DNA of 56,660 nucleotides from Actinomycetota bacterium (GTDB taxonomy: Bacteria; Actinomycetota; Coriobacteriia; Anaerosomatales; Anaerosomataceae), in the NCBI GenBank assembly GCA_009668945.1, contig SBEH01000012.1, forward strand, positions 1 to 56,660. The letters run 5' to 3'. Below the pieces are notes generated by a model, which had not been told where the DNA came from, did not search any database, and saw only the letters and a program-made list of their open reading frames with translations. Positions 8,697-17,701 of the stretch are shown here, piece after piece. Both the position numbers and the translations under genes were made by a program. Position 1 is the first letter of the stretch; each line of letters begins with the position of its first letter.

Positions 8697-11138
8697 CTAC
8701 GACCGGATCTCGGCCCCCACCGCGCCGCTCACCTTCCGCAGAAGCCGCTCGTGCACCGGGCGCACGTCGGCGTCTGAGAGCGTCCGGTCGGCCGCGCGGT
8801 ACGAAAGCGAGAACGCCAGCGACTTCTTGCCCTCCGGCAATCGTCGCGCATCCGCCGCGGCACCGGAGGCGTCCCGGTACACGTCGAAGAGCCGCACCGA
8901 CTCCAGCAGCTCCCCGCCAGCCGCGCTAAGCGCCTCGCTCACGCGCTCGGCGGTGACCGATTCGTCCACCACGAGCGCCACATCGAGCTCGAGCGCCGGG
9001 AAGCGCGGAATCTCGCGATACGCCGTCCTGCCTGCCGAAGCCGCCTTGCCGAGCGCACTCACCGAGAGCTCGAACAGCACGACCGGCGCGGTGAGCTCGA
9101 ACGCGTCTAGCACTGTCGGCGCGACCTCGCCGAGCCACCCAACCACGTCGCCGCCCACGACGATCTCGGCGCTGCGTCCCGGCTGCAGCCACGGCCGCTC
9201 GCACGCGCGCACGCTCCAGCGCCCGGCGTGCACGGCGTCCATAAGCGAGTCGAGCACGCCCTTGCCGTCGAAGAAGTCGAGTGGGCGCGCGGGCTCGTTC
9301 CAGCCGGCGGAACTCCACGCTCCCGTGAGCGCCCCGCCGGCCATCAGCCGCTCTTTCGGCAGCTTGCGGCCTTCGGCGGTGAGGAAGACCGTGCCCGTCT
9401 CGTAGAGGTGCACGTCGTCCACCCCGCGACAGCGGTTGTGCGAGACGGCGCGCAGCAGGCTCGGCACGAGCGTCCAGCGCAGGACCGCCTGCTCCTCGGA
9501 CATCGGGTTGATGAGCTCGACGAGCGTCTCGTCCGAAGCGAGCTCCCAGCCGAGCCGTCCGAGGTCGGCGCGATCGCCGAAAGCGTACCCGATGTGCTCG
9601 TCGAGCCCCGCCGCGCGAAGCGCCGCTCCCACGCGCTCGGCGAAGCGCTGCGCGGGCGTACGCCCGCCGACGCGCTCGCGCCCGCCCGGGCGCGTGGACG
9701 CGATGTTCTCGAGGCCGTGCAGGCGCGCGACCTCCTCGACGAGGTCGATCTCGCGCTCGATGTCGGGACGAAACGTCGGGACGGTGACGTCCAGATCCTC
9801 ACCGGAGGTTGCGACACCAAGGCCGAGCGGCGCCAGCAGCGCGGCGATCTCGTCGCGAGAGAGCGCGGTGCCGAGCACGGCGTTGGCGCGAGCGGTGCGC
9901 AGCCGCAGCGAAAGCAGCGGCTTCTTGCCCGGGTATGCGTCCACGATGCCCGGCGCCACCTCCCCACCCGCGACCTCGGCGATGAGCGCCGCTGCCCGGT
10001 CGGACGCACGCGAAGCGAGCTCGGGGTCCACCCCGCGCTCGAAGCGAAGCGAGGCCTCGGAGATGAGGCCGAGCCGACGGCTCGTGCGGCTCGTGGTCGA
10101 CGGGTCGAAGTGCGCGGCCTCGAGCAGGATATCGGTGGTGGCTTCGGAGACCTCGGTGGTCTCGCCGCCCATCACGCCGGCGAGCGCGATCGGCCCCGAG
10201 GAGTCGGTGATGAGCAGTGTGTCGGTGGCAAGCGCGCGGTCCTGCCCGTCGAGCGTGCGCAGCGTCTCGCCCTGTCGCGCGGCGCGGACGATGATCGCGG
10301 CCTTGCCGTTGGCCTCAGCGATCGTATTCATGTCGAAGGCGTGAAGCGGCTGGCCGAGTTCGTACATGACGTAGTTGGTCACGTCCACGACGTTGTTCAC
10401 CGGGCGCGTGCCCGCGGCAGCGATCCGCTCGGCAAGCCACGCCGGCGACGGGCCGATCTTCACGTTGCGGATGACGCGCGCGGTGTATCGCGGACAGAGC
10501 ACCGCGTCGGCGATCTCGACGCTCACGAGGTCGGCTGCCGGCGTGCCCGACTCGGCGAGCGTACTCGCAGGCTCGGTGTACCCGACACCCGTGACGGCCG
10601 CCACCTCGCGCGCGATGCCGAGCATCGAGAGGCAGTCCGGACGGTTGGGCGTCACTTCGAGCTCGAGCGCGGTGTCCGAGAGGCCCCGGTACTGCGCGAA
10701 CGGCATGCCCACCGGCGCGTCGGCGGGCAGGATCAAGAGCCCGCTCGCGTCGCCGCCCACTTCGAGTTCGGTGGGCGAGCACATCATCCCTTCGGACTCG
10801 ATGCCGCGCAGCTTAGCGCGCTTGATCGTGAGACCACCCGGAAGCGTCGCGCCCACGCACGCGACCGGCACCTTGTCGCCAGCGGCGAAGTTCGACGCGC
10901 CGCAGACGATCTTGAGCGGCTCTGCTGTGCCGATATCCACCGAGCAGTACGAGAGCTTCTCGGCGTCCGGATGCTGCTCGCGCGTGAGCACCTGCCCTAC
11001 GACCACGCCTTCGAGCGCGGCGCCGAGCGTATGCACCGCCTCGACCTTCGTGCCGGTCATGTCGAGCCGGTCGCAGAGTTCCGGCACGGGCAGGGTGACC
11101 TTCACGAGGTCTTGCAGCCACTTGAGCGATACGCGCAT
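8697..11138 (-). CDS. pheT: Phenylalanine-tRNA ligase beta subunit
   Basis: Beta subunit of the (alpha-beta)2 enzyme that charges tRNA-Phe. The 813-residue protein begins RVSLKWLQDLV, followed by the OB-fold tRNA-binding domain (VVVGQVLTREQHPDAEKL), the B3/B4 editing region, B5, the catalytic-like core and a C-terminal ferredoxin-like anticodon-binding domain. The start is the ATG at 11136-11138, preceded by GGAAGGA; upstream in-frame sequence has no family similarity. It lies 37 bases after pheS. Confidence 0.97.
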   Translation of the reverse strand: MRVSLKWLQDLVKVTLPVPELCDRLDMTGTKVEAVHTLGAALEGVVVGQVLTREQHPDAEKLSYCSVDIGTAEPLKIVCGASNFAAGDKVPVACVGATLPGGLTIKRAKLRGIESEGMMCSPTELEVGGDASGLLILPADAPVGMPFAQYRGLSDTALELEVTPNRPDCLSMLGIAREVAAVTGVGYTEPASTLAESGTPAADLVSVEIADAVLCPRYTARVIRNVKIGPSPAWLAERIAAAGTRPVNNVVDVTNYVMYELGQPLHAFDMNTIAEANGKAAIIVRAARQGETLRTLDGQDRALATDTLLITDSSGPIALAGVMGGETTEVSEATTDILLEAAHFDPSTTSRTSRRLGLISEASLRFERGVDPELASRASDRAAALIAEVAGGEVAPGIVDAYPGKKPLLSLRLRTARANAVLGTALSRDEIAALLAPLGLGVATSGEDLDVTVPTFRPDIEREIDLVEEVARLHGLENIASTRPGGRERVGGRTPAQRFAERVGAALRAAGLDEHIGYAFGDRADLGRLGWELASDETLVELINPMSEEQAVLRWTLVPSLLRAVSHNRCRGVDDVHLYETGTVFLTAEGRKLPKERLMAGGALTGAWSSAGWNEPARPLDFFDGKGVLDSLMDAVHAGRWSVRACERPWLQPGRSAEIVVGGDVVGWLGEVAPTVLDAFELTAPVVLFELSVSALGKAASAGRTAYREIPRFPALELDVALVVDESVTAERVSEALSAAGGELLESVRLFDVYRDASGAAADARRLPEGKKSLAFSLSYRAADRTLSDADVRPVHERLLRKVSGAVGAEIRS

Positions 11139-11175
11139 CGCGGGTCCTTCCGAGAGCGGTGCCGGGTCGGGGGTG

Positions 11176-12237
11176 TCAGAACTGGTGCAGGAAGCGGGTG
11201 TCGCCTTCGACATACAGCCGAAGGTCCGGCACGCCGTATTTGAGCATGGCGATCCTCTCAACGCCCATCCCGAACGCGAAGCCGGTGTACTTCTCGGGAT
11301 CGATGCCCACGAAGTCGAACACGTTCGGGTCGACCATCCCGCAGCCGAGGATCTCGAGCCAGCCCTCGCCGCCGCACGTCCTGCAGCCGCTGCCTCCGCA
11401 GATGCCGCAGGAGACGTCCACCTCGGCCGAAGGCTCGGTGAAGGGGAAGAAGTGCGGCCGCAGGCGCACACGCCGCTCGGGCCCGAACATCTGGTGCACG
11501 AAGTGCTCGAGCGTGCCCTTGAGGTCGCCGAACGTGATGCCCTCATCGACCACAAGCCCCTCGACCTGCGTGAACTGCGGCAGGTGGCTCGGATCGGCGA
11601 CGTCGCGGCGGAAGACCTTGCCCGGCGCGAGCACGTAGATGGGCGGCTTCTGCGACTCCATGACGTGCACCTGTGTCGGGCTCGTATGCGTGCGAAGCAA
11701 CACGTCGCTCTCTCCCTCGACGACCGCGCGGTCGCCGGAGAGGTCGCGAACGTAGAACGTGTCCTGCAGCGCCCGCGCGGGATGGTCTGGCGGGTGGTTG
11801 AGCGCCGTGAAGTTGTAGTAGTCGAGCTCGACTTCCGGCCCTTCGGCGACCATGTAGCCCAGGCCCATGAAGATTTCGACGATCTCGCCGAGGATCTGGC
11901 TGATCACGTGCTGCCTGCCCACCGGGCGCCTGCGCCCGGGAAGCGTCACGTCTACCGCTTCGGCGGAGATCCGCGCGGCGCGTGCGGCACCCGCGAGCTC
12001 GGCCTGCCGGGAGTCTAGCGCCGACTCGACCGCGCGCCGCACCTCGTTCGAGACCTTGCCGGCCTCCGGGCGCTCCTCGGCGGAGAGTCCGCCCAGCCCC
12101 CGGAGGACCGCGGTGAGCGACCCCTTCTTGCCGAGGAAGGCGATGCGCACTTCCTCCAGCTCGCCTAGGGTGCCCGAGGCGTCAACCGCCGCAAGTGCCT
12201 CGGCCTCTAGCGCGCGCAGGTCATCAGCGATCGTCAT
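11176..12237 (-). CDS. pheS: Phenylalanine-tRNA ligase alpha subunit
   Basis: Catalytic alpha subunit forming Phe-AMP and Phe-tRNA. The 353-residue class II synthetase has an N-terminal coiled coil, motif 2 near LRTHTSPTQ and FRRDVADPSH, and motif 3 in GFAFGMGVERIAML. A CxxC-GxGC-xxCxGxGW insert (CGICGGSGCRTCGG), common in bacterial PheS, is present. The ATG at 12235-12237 is chosen because the family begins here with DDLRALEAEAL. Expression should be governed by the T-box immediately upstream. Confidence 0.97.
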   Translation of the reverse strand: MTIADDLRALEAEALAAVDASGTLGELEEVRIAFLGKKGSLTAVLRGLGGLSAEERPEAGKVSNEVRRAVESALDSRQAELAGAARAARISAEAVDVTLPGRRRPVGRQHVISQILGEIVEIFMGLGYMVAEGPEVELDYYNFTALNHPPDHPARALQDTFYVRDLSGDRAVVEGESDVLLRTHTSPTQVHVMESQKPPIYVLAPGKVFRRDVADPSHLPQFTQVEGLVVDEGITFGDLKGTLEHFVHQMFGPERRVRLRPHFFPFTEPSAEVDVSCGICGGSGCRTCGGEGWLEILGCGMVDPNVFDFVGIDPEKYTGFAFGMGVERIAMLKYGVPDLRLYVEGDTRFLHQF

Positions 12238-12259
12238 GCGTGCCTCACCGCTCCATTCA

Positions 12260-12513
12260 AGAGAAGAGGGAGCCGCTTCCGCCCTCACTACAAGGACGGG
12301 AACGGCTCCCGCGGTACCACCTTGCTTGACCGGCCGAGCCGATCCGCTTGTCTGCGCCCTATATCGGGGGCACCGGCTCCCCTACTCGACACGTTCGCCT
12401 TTCAGTTCGCGGCTGATGGAGTGAACCTCCGCGCTGCCGTCCCGGGACCCTTTCAGTCGAGGGGTCCCTTCCTGCCTGAGAAGGCCTCTCTCGCGCGTCG
12501 CCTCTCCGTCATC
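12260..12513 (-). promoter_or_regulatory. T-box leader (phenylalanine) controlling pheST
   Basis: The minus-strand leader contains the diagnostic T-box sequence AAGGTGGTACCGCGGG (12308-12323), which pairs with the uncharged tRNA acceptor end and forms the antiterminator. A competing terminator hairpin follows at 12268-12310. The base of stem I can be drawn from GATGACGGAG (12504-12513) pairing with CTCCATC (12415-12421). Just 5' of that distal strand lies TTC followed by A (12423-12425 for TTC), a good Phe specifier. Low charged tRNA-Phe should therefore allow read-through into pheS and pheT. Confidence 0.9.
12268..12310 (-). terminator. T-box intrinsic terminator
   Basis: GGGAGCCG and CGGCTCCC arms on the minus strand enclose an interior hairpin and are followed by the pyrimidine-rich TCTTCTCTT. 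The 5' arm overlaps the antiterminator sequence, so the two structures exclude each other. Confidence 0.8.
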
Positions 12514-12545
12514 GCCTAGTGTGCGATTGAGACGTCAGTCTAGCA

Positions 12546-12944
12546 TCAGTCGCCGAGGCCAGCCAAACGCGTGGCCACCTTGCCCGACGGCACCGCCAGC
12601 AGCACCTCACCCCGCACATCATCCGGCGCGACCGGCGTTGCATCCAGCGTGGCGTTGGCATCCCCGCGCATGCGCAGCGAACCGTCCCGCAGCTTGCCCG
12701 AGACCCGGTGGACCACCAGCCCGCCGTCGTGCTCGAAGACGATCATCTCACCCGCCTCCGGCACCACGCCGAACCGCCGGTAGACGATCACGTCGCCCGG
12801 ATACAGCGCCGGCTCCATCGAGCCGCCTTCCACGAACACCACTCCGTGCGTCCAGCCGAGCGCCACCAGCGCGAGCGCGCAGAACGCCTCCGCGCCCTTC
12901 TTCAGCCACGCCAGACGACCCGGCTCAGCGCGCTTGCTCGGCAT
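12546..12944 (-). CDS. Signal peptidase I, ER/SipW type
   Basis: Membrane serine peptidase that removes signal peptides. The 132-residue protein has one N-terminal membrane segment (about residues 18-38), then the box B motif GSMEPALYPGD with catalytic Ser42. Box D reads LVVHRV with His79 in place of the lysine of ordinary LepB, which defines the ER-type/SipW subfamily. It overlaps the upstream TasA/camelysin-like gene by 20 bases, the classic SipW-substrate pairing. A C-terminal second membrane helix is not evident. Confidence 0.85.
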   Translation of the reverse strand: MPSKRAEPGRLAWLKKGAEAFCALALVALGWTHGVVFVEGGSMEPALYPGDVIVYRRFGVVPEAGEMIVFEHDGGLVVHRVSGKLRDGSLRMRGDANATLDATPVAPDDVRGEVLLAVPSGKVATRLAGLGD

Positions 12945-13407
12945 CGATGTAGACCGAGACCTTCACGTAGTCGCCCTGCAGATCGTTGCCCGCGTCCGCA
13001 GGAAGTGATATCGCGTAGCTCACGGTGACCGCGCCGCCTCGATCCACCCGTATCGGCGTGGTGCGCATCGCGGAGAGCGGCCCGGAGTACAGCTCCACTC
13101 CGCCGCACGTGGCGCGGACCTGGAGCGCGTTCCAGAAATCCGTGATTCCGGCCTTCTTCGCGGCCGTAGTGATCGCGTCGAAGCCCAGCGTGCCGGTGTT
13201 GCGCACCTCGATCGTCCGGGTGATGGTCTCGCCCGGCGCGAGCGCGTCGATCGTGAGCGCCGCCGACGTCGGTTCCGACGAGACGGCTACCGTACCTGCG
13301 GTGATGATGCTGTCCTTCACTTCGGTCTGGGCGGTGAAGTACGCTCTCGCGCCCCCGACGGATAGGACGGCCGCCACGAGCGTGGCGTAGACGAACAGTC
13401 GCTTCAT
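12925..13407 (-). CDS. TasA/camelysin-like secreted protein (SipW substrate)
   Basis: A 160-residue exported protein. The signal peptide has KR at the N-terminus, a hydrophobic stretch to about residue 17 and a likely cleavage near GGARA, followed by YFTAQTEVKDS and ITAGTVAVS as in SipW-cognate TasA/camelysin proteins. The rest is a beta-rich domain with APGETITRTIEVRNTG, typical of this family. The ATG is preceded by TAGGAGGAG. TasA forms biofilm fibres in Bacillus; a cell-surface fibre or camelysin-like role here is inferred from the family and the adjacent SipW-type peptidase. Confidence 0.8.
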   Translation of the reverse strand: MKRLFVYATLVAAVLSVGGARAYFTAQTEVKDSIITAGTVAVSSEPTSAALTIDALAPGETITRTIEVRNTGTLGFDAITTAAKKAGITDFWNALQVRATCGGVELYSGPLSAMRTTPIRVDRGGAVTVSYAISLPADAGNDLQGDYVKVSVYIDAEQAR

Positions 13408-13586
13408 GTCTCCTCCTAGGCATTCGGAACGCCGCCGAGGGGAAACGGCTGCGTACAGTGGTGCGGGGCCCCGCGCGGACCATGATGCGCCGCGGCGCCT
13501 AGCCCGCTCGTACCGGAATCCAAACCGCAGGTAAGCGGCGCTGCGTGTAGGGCCTGTCGCTGGCTGATCTCACCCCCGGAACGCGC

Positions 13587-13612
13587 GGAGGCCCCGCGAT
13601 CGCGGGGCCTCC
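13587..13612 (-). terminator. Hairpin terminator after rplT
   Basis: A perfect inverted repeat with arms GGAGGCCCCGCG and CGCGGGGCCTCC and a 2-base loop lies 24 bases beyond the rplT stop. No T-run follows, so termination could be Rho-assisted. The rest of 13408-13636 shows no gene; it should contain the promoter of the TasA-like gene, but no convincing hexamers were found. Confidence 0.7.
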
Positions 13613-13636
13613 GGTCAACGCCTGTCGAGACGGCGC

Positions 13637-13996
13637 CTAGACGCTCTGCGCGGCCTTTGCGGCCTCGGCCAGCTGCGCGAACGCTGCCGGGTCGTTGATG
13701 GCCATGTCCGAGAGCACCTTACGGTCCAGTGCGATCTCGGCCTTCTTGAGACCGTTCATGAACACCGAGTACGACAGTCCGTTCACGCGCGCACCGGCAT
13801 TGATGCGGGCGATCCACAGGCGGCGAATCTCGCGCTTCTTGTTGCGGCGGTCGCGGTACGCGTACTGCAGCGAGTGCTGGACCTGCTCCTTCGCGCTCTT
13901 GTACCGGCGGCTGCGGTCACCGTAGTACCCGCTGGCCTGGTCGAGAACGGTGCGGCGCTTCTTCTTCGCGGTGACTGCGCGCTTCACCCTGGGCAT
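13637..13996 (-). CDS. rplT: 50S ribosomal protein L20
   Basis: Early-assembling large-subunit protein. The 119-residue sequence starts [14 protein letters not shown] and has the canonical [18 protein letters not shown] core. The length is normal. It is last in infC-rpmI-rplT and is followed by a strong hairpin. In other bacteria L20 represses this operon by binding its mRNA; whether that happens here cannot be read directly. Confidence 0.98.
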   Translation of the reverse strand: MPRVKRAVTAKKKRRTVLDQASGYYGDRSRRYKSAKEQVQHSLQYAYRDRRNKKREIRRLWIARINAGARVNGLSYSVFMNGLKKAEIALDRKVLSDMAINDPAAFAQLAEAAKAAQSV

Positions 13997-14032
13997 CTTC
14001 GATCACTCCTTGAGGGGTATACGAGCGTCGGA

Positions 14033-14230
14033 CTAGCCGATGCCCAGCTGCTTCTTGATTACCTTGGCATCCGCCGGGTCGACCAGTGTGTCGTGGCGGA
14101 AGTTGCGCTTGCGCTTGGGGCTCTTCTTCTCGAGGATGTGGCTCTTGAAGGCCTTCGCCCGCTTGATCTTGCCGGTCCCGGTGAGCTTGAAGCGCTTCGC
14201 GGTCCCCTTGTGCGTCTTCACCTTGGGCAT
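14033..14230 (-). CDS. rpmI: 50S ribosomal protein L35
   Basis: Small basic large-subunit protein of 65 residues, beginning [14 protein letters not shown] and containing [15 protein letters not shown], both typical of L35. It lies between infC and rplT, the conserved order. The ATG is preceded by AGGAGACAC. Confidence 0.98.
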   Translation of the reverse strand: MPKVKTHKGTAKRFKLTGTGKIKRAKAFKSHILEKKSPKRKRNFRHDTLVDPADAKVIKKQLGIG

Positions 14231-14239
14231 GTGTGTCTC

Positions 14240-14830
<591 letters not shown>

Positions 14831-14877
14831 GGCGTCACCTCCGAGGTGCGGGGGCCCCTTCGGCCCCGTGAATCAAG

Positions 14878-14907
14878 AAACGTCCCGCGGCGTGAGCCGT
14901 CGGGACG
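14878..14907 (-). terminator. Attenuator-like hairpin in the infC leader
   Basis: On the minus strand CGTCCCG (14901-14907) pairs with CGGGACG (14881-14887) and is followed by TTTCTTG. It lies within the roughly 210-base leader between the infC promoter and start codon. A second hairpin, GAACGG with CCGTTC (14914-14937), lies just upstream, and a GGGGCC/GGCCCC element lies downstream. This suggests leader-based attenuation of the IF3-L35-L20 operon. Confidence 0.6.
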
Positions 14908-15047
14908 TCGGATGAACGGAGCGCAGCGCGACCGTTCTTCATCTTCGGACCAGACAGCTGCAGTCTCCTGCGCCGGCGGGTGGGGACCATCTCCGCCCTT
15001 CTTGGCGGGGGCCCCGCTTCATCTCTATGCGGTTGTAAGGCTCGCCG

Positions 15048-15076
15048 AGTATAGCGGGCAGTGCCGACGGTGTCTA
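15048..15076 (-). promoter_or_regulatory. infC-rpmI-rplT promoter
   Basis: TAGACA (15071-15076), a 17-base spacer and TATACT (15048-15053) on the minus strand make a near-consensus sigma-70-type promoter. It starts just downstream of the kinase-like gene. The inferred start point near 15041 gives a leader of about 210 bases. Confidence 0.75.
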
Positions 15077-15101
15077 CCTGCGGCGGCCCGCTCCGTGTGC
15101 G

Positions 15102-15719
15102 CTACCAGCCCGGACCTTCCTCGCGCTCGGCCTCCGGCGCGCTCGAGGCGAACTCGTCGGCGGCGCCGGTATCGCCTTCGGGAATCCCCTCCGGAACCGC
15201 CCACTTGAGTGTCGGCGTATCGAGCGCGACGTCCGAATCGCCGCGAAGCGCCGCACGGAACGTGAGTGCATCCGCGAAGCGCTCGGTGAGGTTCTTCTGC
15301 ACGGCGATGGTGAACACGCGTCGGACGCGGTCGGTGAGGTCCGGCAGGTACTGGTGCGGGTCGATCGGGTCTTCGCCCGCCGAGTACGGATACACTCCCA
15401 TGAGCGTGCGGTACGCGAGCACGCCAAGCGCGTACACGTCCGCCCGCGCGTCGGGCTCCTGCCCGTCGCGCAGCTGCGGGGAGCGGTATTCGTCGGCGTC
15501 GGCATCAGGGGCGGCTGTCGCCGGAAGGACGACCACCCGGCCGCCGCCCGCGAGCATCACCCGCGAAGGCGTGAGCGCGCCGTCGAACGCGCCCGAGCGA
15601 TGCAGCTCACCCACCGTGCGGAGCAGGTCGTCCAGCATCGCCAGGCCCTCGCCGAGGGGCATCCGACCGCTTTCGGCCAGGACCTGCGCCAGCGTGCGTC
15701 CCGCGTCCTGCTCGGTCAC
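15102..15719 (-). CDS. Kinase-like protein lacking N-lobe and catalytic residues (predicted pseudokinase)
   Basis: A 205-residue protein matching only the hinge and C-lobe of Ser/Thr kinases. Residues 9-40 align with the alphaD-alphaE region, and Y78-RSPQ with the APE segment. ADVYALGVLAYRTLMG carries the subdomain IX aspartate (Asp94). The catalytic HRD is replaced by DGAL before TPSRVML, the DFG position reads LPAT, and no glycine loop or VAIK lysine exists. The C-terminal 40 residues are acidic and disordered-looking. The GTG start is preceded by GGGGGAGG. It lies 15 bases after thrS, so it is likely cotranscribed. Function unknown; a scaffold or sensor role is only a guess. Confidence 0.75.
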   Translation of the reverse strand: MTEQDAGRTLAQVLAESGRMPLGEGLAMLDDLLRTVGELHRSGAFDGALTPSRVMLAGGGRVVVLPATAAPDADADEYRSPQLRDGQEPDARADVYALGVLAYRTLMGVYPYSAGEDPIDPHQYLPDLTDRVRRVFTIAVQKNLTERFADALTFRAALRGDSDVALDTPTLKWAVPEGIPEGDTGAADEFASSAPEAEREEGPGW

Positions 15720-15734
15720 GACGCCTCCCCCAGC

Positions 15735-17651
15735 CTACGGCCGTTCGGCCCGGACCTTCACGGCGAACTCGGCCACGCCCATCGCGCCGATATCGCCCGC
15801 CGTCCGCTCGCGGACCGAGACCGTGTCGGCCTCGGCTTCTTTGTCGCCGACGACGAGCATGTACGGCACCTTCTGCTGCTGGGCCTTGGCGATCTTCACG
15901 CGCATCGGCTCGTTGTCGGAGCAGATCTCCGCGCGCACGCCCTCGCGGATCAGGCGCGCCCGCAGGCTCTCACAGTGCTCGAGGTGCCGGTCGGCGATCG
16001 GGATGATGACGGCCTGCACGGGCGCGAGCCACGACGGCAGCGCGCCAGCGGTGTGCTCCAGCAGGATCCCGAAGAACCGCTCCATCGAGCCGAAGATGGC
16101 CCGGTGCAGCATGAACGGCACGGCCTCGGTGTTCTCGGCGGTGCGGTAGGTGAGGCCGAAGCGGGCCGGGAAGTTGAAGTCCACCTGGATCGTCGAGAGC
16201 TGCCAGACGCGGCCTATGGCGTCCTTGACCTTGATGTCTATCTTCGGGCCGTAGAACGCACCGTCGCCCTCATTGATCTGGTACGGGAGGCCCCACTCCT
16301 CAAGGCCCTTCATGAGCGCGCCTGTGGCCAGCTCCCAGTCCGCGTCGGCTCCGATGGCCTTCTCCGGCTTGGTGGAGACTTCGGCCATGTACTCGAAGCC
16401 GAAGGTGTCCATGATGAACTTCACGATGTCGAGCATGCCTTTGACCTCGGGCACGATCTGCTCGCCGGTGCAGAAGATGTGCGCGTCGTCTTGCGTGAAT
16501 CCGCGGGCGCGCATGAGGCCGTGCACCACGCCGCTCTTCTCGTGCCGGTACACGGTGCCGAACTCGAAGAGTCGCATCGGCAGGTCGCGGTAGGAGCGCA
16601 CGTCGTTCGCGTAGACGAGCACCGCACCCGGGCAGTTCATCGGCTTGACCGCGTAGTCGGCCGGCTCCTTCCCCTCCCCCTCGTCGATCTGGAAGGGGTA
16701 CATGTTCTCGCGGTAGAAGTCCCAGTGGCCGCTGGTCTTCCAGACGTCGGCCTTGTAGATGTGCGGCGTGCGGATCTCTACGTAGCCACGCTCGTACAAG
16801 TCGGCCGAGAGCCATTCGACGAGTTCGTGGAAGACGCGAGCGCCCTTGGGGTGGTAGAGCACGAGGCCGCTTCCGGCGAGCTCGTCGAAGTGGAAGAGGT
16901 CGAGGTCACGTCCGAGCTTGCGGTGGTCGCGCTTCTCGGCCTCCTCGAGGCGGGTCAGGTAGGCCTCCAGGTCACCAGCGGAGAACCACGCGGTGCCGTA
17001 GATGCGCTGGAGCATCGGCCGCGCCGAATCGCCGCGCCAGTACGCGCCCGCGATCTTCATGAGCTTGAACGCCTTGATCCAGCCCGTGTGCGGCACGTGC
17101 GGGCCCCGGCAGAGGTCGGTGAAGATGCCCTGCGTGTACGTCGAGAGAACCTCGTCTTCCGGCAGCTCGTCGATGAGTTCGCGCTTGTACGGCTGCCCCT
17201 CGAAAGCGTCTTGCGCCGAAAGCTTGTCGAGCTCGGCACGCTCGAACGGCTGCTCCTCGGCCACGATCGACCGCATACGCTCCTCGATGGCGCCGAGGTC
17301 CTCGGGCGTGAACGTGCGGTCGATCTCGATGTCGTAGTAGAAGCCGTCCTCGACCGCCGGTCCGATGCCGAACTTCGCGAGCGGGAACAGCTGCTTCACG
17401 GCCTCGGCCATCACGTGCGCGGCCGAATGGCGCAGGATGCCGAGCGCATCTGCGTCGCGCTCCGTCACGATCTCGACGCGCGCGCCGGCGGGCGCGAGCG
17501 CGCCGGTGTCCGCCAGACGGCCGTCGATGCGTCCCGCGATGGCCGCGGCGGCGAGCCGGGAGCCGATCGTCCCGGCGACGACCGCGATCGTGGCCCCTTC
17601 GGGAACGGACAGCTGACTACCGTCAGGAAGGGTGACGGAGATTTCGGACAT
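15735..17651 (-). CDS. thrS: Threonine-tRNA ligase
   Basis: Class II synthetase charging tRNA-Thr. The 638 residues comprise an N-terminal TGS domain (SVTLPDGSQLSVPEG), the SAD editing domain (HSAAHVMAEAVKQLFP), the catalytic core with MNCPGAVLVY and the motif 2 FEFGTVYRHEKSGVVHGLMR, and a C-terminal anticodon-binding domain. The ATG at 17649-17651, after GAGGGAG, is chosen because the TGS domain starts here. Upstream in-frame sequence overlaps the neighbouring gene and has no similarity. Confidence 0.97.
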   Translation of the reverse strand: MSEISVTLPDGSQLSVPEGATIAVVAGTIGSRLAAAAIAGRIDGRLADTGALAPAGARVEIVTERDADALGILRHSAAHVMAEAVKQLFPLAKFGIGPAVEDGFYYDIEIDRTFTPEDLGAIEERMRSIVAEEQPFERAELDKLSAQDAFEGQPYKRELIDELPEDEVLSTYTQGIFTDLCRGPHVPHTGWIKAFKLMKIAGAYWRGDSARPMLQRIYGTAWFSAGDLEAYLTRLEEAEKRDHRKLGRDLDLFHFDELAGSGLVLYHPKGARVFHELVEWLSADLYERGYVEIRTPHIYKADVWKTSGHWDFYRENMYPFQIDEGEGKEPADYAVKPMNCPGAVLVYANDVRSYRDLPMRLFEFGTVYRHEKSGVVHGLMRARGFTQDDAHIFCTGEQIVPEVKGMLDIVKFIMDTFGFEYMAEVSTKPEKAIGADADWELATGALMKGLEEWGLPYQINEGDGAFYGPKIDIKVKDAIGRVWQLSTIQVDFNFPARFGLTYRTAENTEAVPFMLHRAIFGSMERFFGILLEHTAGALPSWLAPVQAVIIPIADRHLEHCESLRARLIREGVRAEICSDNEPMRVKIAKAQQQKVPYMLVVGDKEAEADTVSVRERTAGDIGAMGVAEFAVKVRAERP

Positions 17652-17701
17652 CGTGCGCTCCCTCTTGAGGAACCGCGAGGCCCGCTTGCGCGGGCCGACG
17701 G

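Noticed and set aside
9228-11243. 671-codon plus-strand open frame opposite pheT
   Set aside because: Mirror of pheT codon usage, Arg/His/Gly-rich with no recognisable domain; several similar long shadows occur across the window.
13408-13636. Cyclic-di-GMP riboswitch upstream of the TasA-like gene
   Set aside because: Looked for the GEMM core elements on the minus strand; only GC-rich hairpins were found and the conserved loops are absent.
15102-15719. Active serine/threonine protein kinase
   Set aside because: No glycine loop, VAIK lysine, HRD or DFG; only the C-lobe scaffold remains.
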